Source of the DNA: CAVQCX01 sp963775335
GTDB taxonomy: Bacteria > Pseudomonadota > Gammaproteobacteria > Chromatiales > Chromatiaceae
NCBI GenBank assembly: GCA_963775335.1
Contig: CAVZIJ010000003.1
Location: 1,302,001-1,366,000, forward strand
Reading direction: 5' to 3'
Length of the DNA stretch: 64,000 nucleotides
Shown piece after piece: positions 26,629 to 34,316 of the stretch; positions within the stretch are counted from its first letter, which is position 1; every line of letters begins with the position of its first letter. The position numbers and the translations under genes were made by a program. The notes beneath the pieces are model-generated. The model was not told where the DNA came from and searched no databases. It saw only the letters and a program-made list of their open reading frames with translations.

Positions 26629-26775
26629 GGCGGTCTCCTTCGGTGGTACGACGTTCGGGCCTTCCGCCAGGACCGGAGCGGCGGTCATCACCACGCGCAA
26701 GGCTCCCGTGCCGTGGTGTCGCGTCATTGTGTTCCTGCCTCCGACCCTGCCGCGGGCAACCCACCGGTTCTGCGG

Positions 26776-27402
26776 CTACGAATCTTTCGCCGGGGCGTCA
26801 CCCTGTTCAGGGAGAACCGCTCGAATCGCCGCCTCGACCCTGCGCCCCTGCGTGTCGCCTACGGCCTGACTCACCACCGCGGCCACGTCCGTGAGCTGTC
26901 TCGCCGTGAGCCGACGTTGGTGGCGATCCCGATATGCGCCTCGAGCTGGAAGTCGACGCCATCCAGGCTCGACAGAGCCGAGACCGCGGCGATTTCCCGG
27001 TCCTCGCAGTCCAGGACGCCGCGGGCGAAGAGGTCACCGAACAGGTGGCGCTGCAACAGCTGGTTGATGCCCGGCGCGAAATCAAACAGCGGATCGGCCA
27101 CCGGCCGGCCGGCGAGCTCGGTTTGCACCGCCTTGCCGATTTCGAGACTGCTGTTGCCGTCAGGGAAGGGGCTCGGCTCCTTGCCCACCGGGTCGGTGAT
27201 GCCGTCTGCCTTCCGTTCATTGATGACCGCCATCAGCGTGCCAAGGCCGTTCAGCGCGCGGGGAAAGCCCACGTAGGCGTAGAGGCGGATCTGCACCTCC
27301 TTTATCTGATTCACGCTCAGGCCGGCATCAAGGCCCGCGCGAATGGCCCCCTTCAGGGATTCCAGCTCTCCCTCCGTAGGCCGCCGGGCCGCGCACCTGA
27401 CT
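26776..27402 (-). pseudogene. Carboxymuconolactone decarboxylase (CMD)-family gene, truncated and frameshifted
   Basis: The frame reads GLDAGLSVNQIKEVQIRLYAY, FPRALNGLGTLMAV, then FEL-type segments up to LEAHIGIATNVG. There a single missing base near 26900 shifts the frame; the natural continuation LTARQLTDVAAVVSQAVG is found in another frame and ends at TAG 26776-26778. The 5' side is also cut: a TAA lies just upstream (about 27405) and the N-terminal part of the CMD domain is absent. Two independent lesions make it a pseudogene, although the single-base gap alone could be a sequencing error. Confidence 0.75.
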
Positions 27403-27639
27403 TACGGGGACCTATCCCAGGAAGCCGACTTCCGGGCAACGAGAGGCCGCGATACTCTCGTCCTTCAGCTGAAATAGACCCTACGGCCGGCAACCCCATG
27501 GGAGGTGTACAAGCGAAACGAGGGACTCATTGACGGTGTGAAGCACACCAAGAAGCTAATCGACCGGGGCGTTGCTTCGCAGGGATTCGTTGTAACTGAT
27601 GGATACCGGGGTGACTACGCCTGGCGGGCATAGGCGGTC

Positions 27640-27770
27640 AATCGCGCGATACTTGGCTTGGCATTCTGCAACACCGAGCGGCGGCACCAATCGCTGGTCC
27701 GCTGAATGCCGGATGTGGTGTATTTTGGAAGCGCTGACCAGCGGATGGCGGCATAACGGAGACGCTTATC
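27640..27770 (+). pseudogene. Remnant of an IS3-type transposase (OrfB end)
   Basis: One frame gives LAFCNTERRHQSLVR, stop, then MPDVVYFGSADQR, the typical C-terminal signature of IS3-family OrfB (N-TERRHQSL ... TPDxVYF) interrupted by a TGA. No other part of the element or clear ends was found. 27405-27640 and 27770-28360 contain no recognisable gene. Confidence 0.6.
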
Positions 27771-28360
27771 CGACTGTCCAAGATCCGGGGGCCATTGCTG
27801 AACGGTGCTGAACTTGTTCATTATCGTTCCTTAACTGTGATGAGCCTGGGAGTGATGCATCGGCAAGCCACGCCCGACGCACACTGCTCTTCGCCAAGAT
27901 TCCGCTGCAGACGTTGCAGGTTTTGATGCTGACTCCGATGATGTGAGCTTACGGAGGACCTCTTGCACCGTCTGTCTGCTTACGTACATAGGCGGCAGTC
28001 GAACGATACGCGGTCTCCGTTGTTGCTCCACACAGAGTGCGAGCCCACCGCCCTTAGCAACGGAGCGGAAGGGGTCAGGATCAAGGAAGGGGTCTCGTTT
28101 TATAGCATCGCGACATGGCCGCCGGAGGGTATTATGTAGTGCTTGCGATACACAAGGTCGCAGTTTCTTTCCTTTTTGCCCGTTGGAGGCAGGGTAGCAC
28201 CGGAGTGACACAACTATGGCCGAGGAGCGACGCGAAGCGAACGCCGGTTGCGTGGCGGCCCGTAAATCTTCTCGTACGGGGTCCTAACGGTCTCCCATGT
28301 CCCATTCGGCCGGGAGATGCTACTCTTCGAAAGTCGGACAGAACAGCAAAGGATTGCTTT

Positions 28361-28515
28361 ATGGCCAGGCCATTACGTCTCAAGCTCGCGGGCGCTCGGT
28401 ATCACGTTACCGCACAGGGCAACGAATGGAAGTCGATCTTTCTTCAGGATGGCGAGGGCGACAGAACGGCGTTTCTGGAGATCCTCGGTGCAACCTGCGA
28501 TCGTTCCAACCATAC
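28361..28515 (+). pseudogene. N-terminal remnant of a REP-associated tyrosine transposase (RAYT)
   Basis: Starts MARPLRLKLAGARYHVTAQG and continues NEWKSIFLQDGEGDRTAFLEIL, the conserved start of Y1-transposase (TnpA-REP) proteins, then loses similarity where IS1595-type sequence begins. The GxYHVTxRGN motif has Gln in place of Arg. The catalytic Tyr region is missing. A separate C-terminal fragment of such a gene lies at 45189-45476. Confidence 0.7.
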
Positions 28516-29355
28516 CTATCCGGTTAGCACAGGCTCATCCGGTCCCACGGGATTCGTATGTGTCTGCGCACTCTTGTAAAAGTTACTGTAGGTCAGCGAT
28601 CCCACTCGGGCAGCAATCCTCAGCACACTATCGAAACCCAGCATTGGCCAGAATCGCCGGTTACATCGGAAAACGAGCTCGTTGAGATAGCCCTGCAAGT
28701 GCACCGGGCTGACTCCGTGGTGGGTTCCCAAGAGCCACGCATCAAGATTTCCGAATACAATGTGGATCATTGGGAGATGTTGGTCAGTCTTGGCTTGATC
28801 ACCTCGGACAGGTACGGCTGTGTGCTTGTAGTCCAGCTTGTGCAAATTGTCGTAGCCAGTCCATCCATCGGTCCGTACTTCGGCTTTCTTCTGGACGTTG
28901 GCCAGAACCATCGGTTACAGCGTTTCCTGCTTGCGGTTCGGCATAATCTGGAGGCGCAACCTGCCCGCGATAAAACCGCGGCCATGTCCTCCTCGGTGCT
29001 GGGAATGCTGGCCGGAGGGCACATTCGCGTCAGGGCCGAGAGCTTTCTTCCGCGGGAGCACCTGCACCATCCCGACAACAAGCGTTTTGTGGTGCCGCCC
29101 TCGTCCCTCCTCCTGTGTTGCACACCACCGACGTCCGTCTCGTCCACCTCGACTGGCCACTCAGCACCAATTTGGCCGCGCCCGGGCCGGGGCCATTGCA
29201 GCACGCAGCTTGTGTAGCATCAGAAACGCAGTCTCGTAGCGTTTGATGCCGAGTTGCCGTTGGAACTGCAGGGCGCTCATACCTGGCGTTTGCGTCGTCA
29301 CCAAGTACGCAGCCCAAAACCAGACCGACAAGGACTGCCGCGTTCGGTGCATGAC
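28516..29355 (-). pseudogene. IS1595-family (ISXO2-like) transposase, frameshifted remnant
   Basis: Pieces in several minus-strand frames line up with an ISXO2-like transposase: MHRTRQSLSVWFWAAYLVTT, GMSALQFQRQLGIKRYETAF and MLHKLRAAM (start side), WPVEVDETDVGG (first catalytic Asp region), KTLVVGMVQVLPRKK, then RTDGWTGYDNLHKLDYKHT (second Asp region) and HLQGYLNELVFRCNRRFW (C-terminal Glu/Arg region). At least two frameshifts separate them. The element seems to have entered the RAYT fragment. 29356-29771 beyond it has no recognisable gene. Confidence 0.75.
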
Positions 29356-29771
29356 AGGGGTCAGAGCCGTGAACCACGGAGAACCCCAAAAGGAATCTGA
29401 GCCCGGCCGGGCCTAACCGATCCCGGCGCCATAGGCGCCAGAGATTCCAATGATCGCGGCCGCCCGGCTGCGTGCTACGTCATTCATGAACATGTTGACG
29501 GCGTGCGCCGAGACCGAGATTCTCTTGGCGGCTGGGGTGGAGAATGCCGCCCCGCGCGAGACGCTAGCCAGGCACGCTGCTGTCGTGCGAGGACACGCCT
29601 GCGACCCACACGTCCCGGGGCTTACCCCGCAACGGGTGTCCGTATCTCCTAAGCGCCAAGCGCTCGCATGGACCAAGTGTCGCCGCCACGCGCGGCAGCG
29701 ACGCCCGGGAGGCCGGACGGAAACGCGACATCCGGCGCACGTCGCTTGTATGTGCACGGCCTCGACAGGCC

Positions 29772-31994
29772 CTAGAATAACTTTCCGAGGTATAGATAGA
29801 AAGAACCGTTTCCGCCCTCGGCGTGCCCATAGGCGGCATAGACCGGTCCTATGGGTGTGTCGGCCCCCAGGAAAGCGCTGCCCGCCAGAATGGAGTTGTT
29901 GAAGGCTATCCCGTTCTGCCACACGTTGCCGTATTCCAGGGTCGCACCGGCGTACATCGGCAGCAGCTTCAGGTCTCCCAGCTTGCGGTAATACACGGCC
30001 CTTAGGATCCCGACGTCCTGACCGCTGAGCTGGTCCTGCTGGAACCCCGACAGGCTGGTGACGCCGCCCGCGTGGTATAGGCTCTGGATGGGGGCGTCGT
30101 CATTCAGCGTGCTGCCCAGTCTTACCCCCAGGCCCAGCGTGTTCCTGCCCCAGCTCTGGACCTGGGCGTAGGAGAGACTGATCTGGTCGAAATCGTTGTC
30201 GGCGCTCAGGGCGCTGCGGGATGCAAGCCACTCAAGCTTGCCTGTGTATCCATCTCGCGGGAAGCTCACGTTGTCTAACTTGTCCGCGGACAGACGCAGG
30301 AAGGCCTCGCCTTTGTTGAAATCGAAGTCCTGGTTCCCCGGCTCTGCCACGCGCACGTCGGCCTTGCCGGTTGCCCATCGATAGCCCAGTCTTGCCTCGC
30401 CCCAGGTGCCCAGCTCCCGCCCAACGCCCAGCTCCGTCAGGAACTGGTCCAAGTTGTACTGCGCCGTGACGTCGTTGGAGTCCCAGAGGTAGAGGTTCTG
30501 CCGCTGGAGCACGGCCTTGGTCGTGACGAAATACCGCGACAGGGGGTCCAGGGGCTGGTAGATCTCCCCGCCGATCAACGGCTCGTCGCCGATCTGGGCA
30601 GCCAGTCTGAGCTCGCCATTCAGGGCGTTTATCCCGGTGAGCAGGTAGGCCGCGCCCAGATGGAATCGGTTGTCGCCCTGGAAATTGTCGGTAAAACCCA
30701 ACCCGAGCTGTAGGTACCCAGGACCCCAGGGCTTTTCCTTGGCGTCGATGAGCAGGCCGGTCCGCCCGTCTTCATTGACGATCGAATAGCGCACGGACTC
30801 GAACACGTCCAGGCCGTAGACACGGCCGATGTCCGCCTCGAGCTGGGCGATGTCCAGCGGCTTGCCGGGTGTGACATGCAATCGCGCGGAGATCAGATCG
30901 CTCCCGAGCCTGGACTTGTTGTCGATGCGCACGAAGTCGATGACCGGCCGCTTGTCTTGGGAGGTTCTTAGGGCTGCGATGTACTTGCGGTACGCATCGT
31001 CGCTGACCGCAAGGGTCTCCAGCCGCGACGCCATCTCTCGTGCAGCCTGTTCCCCGATCGGAATGGCCTCGCCGAGCCGGTCGAAGTCGGCCGCGCCGAT
31101 ATCGCCCAGGGCAGGGCCGATGGGGACGCGGATATCCTTGTCGGTGAGGGAGGCAAGCTGCGCCTCCACGTTGCGCACCGTGAGGAAGTTGGAGAGCTGT
31201 TCCAGTACGCTGAAGACGGACTTCATCTGCTCCCGGGTGAGGAGCGGAACACTGAGGTCGCCGACGATAACCACGTCGGCCCCCATCGCCCGGGCCACGC
31301 TCACCGGGACGTTGTTGGCGAGCCCGCCGTCGACCAGGAGCCTGCCGTCGATCTCCACCGGATCGAAGGCGCCGGGCACCGCCATGCTGGCCCGTATGGA
31401 GCGCGCCAGATTCCCCTTGCCCAGCACGACCTCACCACCGGTCTCGAGATCGGTCGCAACCGCCCGGAAGGGAATGGGGAGGTGGTCGAAGTCGTGAACC
31501 TGGGCCACCGGCATGAGCAGCCGGTTGAGCAGGAGATCGAACTTCTGACCGTCCACCACGGCGAGCGGGAACTTGACCCCCTCGTCGCTCAGACCCATCT
31601 TGGCCTTGACCAGGTAGAGCTGGTCGTCGGTCTTGCGTCTCAACGAGCGGTCCTGCCGCGGGGGGGAGTCGTCGAAGATCGCGTTCCAGTCGATGGACCG
31701 CATCGCCTTCTCGATCTGCTCCGGACTCATGCCGGAGGCGTAGAGTCCTCCCACGATGGAGCCCGTGCTGGTGCCGGCCACGTAGTCTATGGGGATGTGC
31801 AGCTCCTCGATGACCTTGAGAAGACCGACATGGGCCGCCCCGCGCGCCCCGCCGCCCGCAAGCACCAATCCGATCTTCGGCCGCGCGGCGCCCGATCCGG
31901 TTGCCGTGGCCAGGCTTGGCGGCAGCGCCAGGCCCAGGAGTACGAGGAGCGTCGGCGCGAGCCGGGCGGGGAAGGCCAGTGTCGAGCAGGGCAT
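29772..31994 (-). CDS. Patatin-like phospholipase with outer-membrane beta-barrel
   Basis: A 740-residue protein of the PlpD type. It has a signal peptide (LLVLLGLALPPSLATA), then a patatin domain: oxyanion loop LVLAGGGARGAAHVG, nucleophile Ser76 in AGTSTGS and catalytic Asp222 in VDGGLANNVP. A POTRA-like segment follows (RPVIDFVRIDNKSRL to SIVNEDGRTGLLIDA), then an Omp85-type barrel with many Gly/aromatic strands and a C-terminal Phe (LYLGKLF), the BAM signal. Family members place the phospholipase domain on the periplasmic side or release it at the surface (type Vd autotransporter). The start ATG follows an AAGGACTCG stretch. Confidence 0.92.
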   Translation of the reverse strand: MPCSTLAFPARLAPTLLVLLGLALPPSLATATGSGAARPKIGLVLAGGGARGAAHVGLLKVIEELHIPIDYVAGTSTGSIVGGLYASGMSPEQIEKAMRSIDWNAIFDDSPPRQDRSLRRKTDDQLYLVKAKMGLSDEGVKFPLAVVDGQKFDLLLNRLLMPVAQVHDFDHLPIPFRAVATDLETGGEVVLGKGNLARSIRASMAVPGAFDPVEIDGRLLVDGGLANNVPVSVARAMGADVVIVGDLSVPLLTREQMKSVFSVLEQLSNFLTVRNVEAQLASLTDKDIRVPIGPALGDIGAADFDRLGEAIPIGEQAAREMASRLETLAVSDDAYRKYIAALRTSQDKRPVIDFVRIDNKSRLGSDLISARLHVTPGKPLDIAQLEADIGRVYGLDVFESVRYSIVNEDGRTGLLIDAKEKPWGPGYLQLGLGFTDNFQGDNRFHLGAAYLLTGINALNGELRLAAQIGDEPLIGGEIYQPLDPLSRYFVTTKAVLQRQNLYLWDSNDVTAQYNLDQFLTELGVGRELGTWGEARLGYRWATGKADVRVAEPGNQDFDFNKGEAFLRLSADKLDNVSFPRDGYTGKLEWLASRSALSADNDFDQISLSYAQVQSWGRNTLGLGVRLGSTLNDDAPIQSLYHAGGVTSLSGFQQDQLSGQDVGILRAVYYRKLGDLKLLPMYAGATLEYGNVWQNGIAFNNSILAGSAFLGADTPIGPVYAAYGHAEGGNGSFYLYLGKLF

Positions 31995-32957
31995 GGACTT
32001 CGAGTCCTTGATATGACGAGCACCACAAGCAGGTTATTTGAAGAGCACGACAAACAGGCTTCCCGCGGCTGCCGCACCGGCCGTCGGGACAGGCGCGGCC
32101 AAGGTGGCGTGTCGACGATCGGGAGGCCGGCAGGTCCCGGGGTCGCAGGCTGGATTGAGGCTGCATAATACTACACTACCCACAGGGGCCAGCTTCCCTC
32201 TTCGGGCAATTACGTTACTCGATTTGACCTACGGCTCAAAAAGACCCGTCATCACCTTGATTGGCACCGTGAATGCTCCGGAGTGGCTATGCCCTGCTTG
32301 CCCGACCCTGCATCTGCAAATGCGCTGGCGGCGTGGGAACGTGGATCAAGCAGTCTTCGACTTCCTCTATTCCTACAGCAGACTCTCAACTACACCAAGA
32401 TAGCCACAATAGGCGCCACCCATTAGCCGATTCCGTGAGACAATCGGGGATAGGCCAAGGTTTACGGGGGTCCTAACGGGGTCAGGGTCCTAACGGGGTC
32501 CCGTTTTGTCGCACGCCATTGAGCCCAAGGGTCGCTTGCGGGGCCGCCGGAGTCAATTCTCTCGTCGTAGCATGCGACAACGCGAGAACCCGCAAGAAGG
32601 CGGCAGATTCACGGTCCAAGACACTGCAGCGCCTCAACAACTCTGTCTCCTCGCTCCCCTCGGCCCGCCCAAAGGCCCGATGCGTCTGCGCTACGCGCCT
32701 CCGACGGCCGACGCCTGACGGATATGGAGCCTTGAACTGAGTCTCTGTTGGGCTAGAATCGCGGGAAAGCGAAAGCGTCACGTCTCGGTCTATGCGTTCC
32801 CCGCGGCCGGGATAGGAAGTTGGTTTGTGCCTCGCGAAAACGCGTGGCTCGACCCCTGAGCACGTGAATGCTTGCCCCTGATAAAGGATCTTTGGCGCTG
32901 TAGTCTCGATACGACTCGTGTCTCATTCGATAGTCCATACGCAGAAGGGACAGACCG
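31995..32957. other. Long intergenic region with RAYT/REP debris
   Basis: No gene is supported. It contains GGGGTCCTAACGGGGTC-type tandem fragments (about 32464-32504), of the kind seen near RAYT-associated repeats, and an AT-richer stretch just before 32958 that may carry the promoter of the next gene (CAGAAGGGACAG before the ATG as ribosome site). Confidence 0.4.
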
Positions 32958-33329
32958 ATGCACATACCAAAGGCTCGTGTGGGGAAGCTTCAGGCGCTGG
33001 CGATCGCGGTAGGCGCTTTCGCCTTCAGCTGCGACGCGCTGGCGACTTGTGGCTGTCAGGTCACGCTGGTCAACGGGGCCGACAGTGGCAAGGTCACCAT
33101 ATCCAAGATCAAGACCAGCGATACCGGCATCAAGGCCGACATCTTTAAGAATCAATGGACCGGAACGCGGCAGATTTCCGCCGGCAAGAAGTCAACCTTC
33201 GATTTCACGGTCGACGGGAAGTGCGGCAATGATCACTGGTTTAAATTCATCCGACAAGACGGGAAGAATTGTACACATCGTGGGCCCTGCGGCAGTAGGC
33301 AGACCTGTAAGCCGGACGAGTGGCAGTAA
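32958..33329 (+). CDS. Small secreted protein with several cysteines, unrecognised
   Basis: A 123-residue protein with an N-terminal secretion signal (LQALAIAVGAFAFSCDALA) and a mature part starting TCGCQVTLVNGADSGK. Seven cysteines in the precursor, six of them probably in the mature protein, with a Cys-rich tail (NCTHRGPCGSRQTCKPDEW), suggest disulfide bonding in the periplasm or outside. Ser/Lys-rich strands in between resemble a small beta domain. I do not recognise a family. It stands alone in a debris-rich region. Confidence 0.6.
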   Translation: MHIPKARVGKLQALAIAVGAFAFSCDALATCGCQVTLVNGADSGKVTISKIKTSDTGIKADIFKNQWTGTRQISAGKKSTFDFTVDGKCGNDHWFKFIRQDGKNCTHRGPCGSRQTCKPDEWQ

Positions 33330-33462
33330 ACCACGATGTCGGGCTCAGGTCTCGAAACGGCGCATTCTCTTCACATTCGCCGACAGCCCATAGGCGTCTT
33401 GCATCGTGTGCGTCTGGTGGATTTCGAGTAGGCCGTAAGCGACAGGGGTTTCGGGTAGGCCA

Positions 33463-33493
33463 GGGGTCAGATCCCAAATTTTGATTTGACCCC
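33463..33493. repeat. REP-like palindrome GGGGTCAGATC...GATTTGACCCC
   Basis: Arms of 11 bases match at 10 positions around an AT-rich loop. The GGGGTCAG motif recurs at 45185 beside the RAYT C-terminal remnant and near 29347, so this is likely a RAYT-mobilised repeat. A TCCTTGA tandem (about four units, 33587-33613) lies nearby. 33330-34010 has no other recognisable feature. Confidence 0.55.
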
Positions 33494-34010
33494 AAGAGAT
33501 TGAGAACATCCGAGGGCGATGACTGGCCCGTCACCTGCCACATTCGCCTGGCCTACCAGCCCCAGCTTGCCGTCGCCTGGTCGCGATCCTTAATCCTTGA
33601 TCCTTGATCCTTGACGCCGGGCGCCGCCGAGCTACAATCGACCAAAAGTCAAGCAGATCACGCACGCAGTCGGCCACCGAGGGACACGCTGACTTGACCG
33701 GCGGTTCCGGCGGCACAGCGACGTGCCGCGATTTTCGATCGCCATTAAGCGTATTGAAAGTAAAAGGAAACCAAGAATCACTCTTTGTGCTTTCCGCAAG
33801 CTGAAAGAGCCACGACGGCTCTATTGGGCATCTCCCTAGGGCGCGCTCCGGCTTGCGACGAGCTCACCACAAGGGATTGACAACGGTTTCGGGCGGCACC
33901 GTTCGTGGCGATGGGCAGGCGGCGTCTTTCCGGAAACGCTCGCCTGCGCTGCTCCGCCCTCGGTGGTTGAAAGCAAATTCCTGTCCCTCAAGCCTAGGGA
34001 GCAAGATTTG

Positions 34011-34262
34011 ATGAAGACAAAGACAAGTATGTTGGTTGCAGTCCTGATTCTGGTGTCGGCGGCCCAGCCTGCTATGGCCGCTATACCCCTGGGAACACCG
34101 GTCGGTTCCGTCGTCGGTGTGTTCGTGGGCAACGCGCTGGGCATTGACCTCGGGGCGGCGCTCGGCAGCGCGCTGCCGGTTGGTGGCGGTGGAGTGATGG
34201 TGATCGGCGCACTGGCGCTCGTCTTCGGCGTGCAGCTCATCAGGCGCAAGCAAAAGCGGTAG
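34011..34262 (+). CDS. Short secreted protein with exosortase-type C-terminal sorting signal
   Basis: An 83-residue protein: signal peptide MKTKTSMLVAVLILVSAAQPAMA, then about 35 small-residue-rich amino acids (IPLGTPVGSVVGVFVGNALG), then LPVGGGGVMV, a hydrophobic helix and a basic tail RRKQKR. Motif, helix, basic tail is the layout of exosortase substrates. The gene sits 54 bases before an exosortase gene and its TAG is in frame with that gene. It is almost entirely signals, so the mature product would be a tiny peptide. Start by AGGGAG before the ATG. Similar very short substrates cut mid-protein by XrtH-type enzymes exist; whether this is one is untested. Confidence 0.65.
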   Translation: MKTKTSMLVAVLILVSAAQPAMAAIPLGTPVGSVVGVFVGNALGIDLGAALGSALPVGGGGVMVIGALALVFGVQLIRRKQKR

Positions 34263-34316
34263 CGAGCGGTCGGCCGATGCCGGCTGGGTGCCGGGCGTCA
34301 GCGCACTCCCGATTCC

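Noticed and set aside
29413..29922. Minus-strand open frame between the IS1595 remnant and the patatin gene
   Set aside because: It overlaps the end of the patatin gene in another frame, is Arg/Gly-rich without motifs, and lacks a ribosome site.
33963..34010. GTG start for a longer mini-substrate protein
   Set aside because: The extension would put charged residues before the signal peptide; the internal ATG at 34011 has AGGGAG and yields a normal signal sequence.
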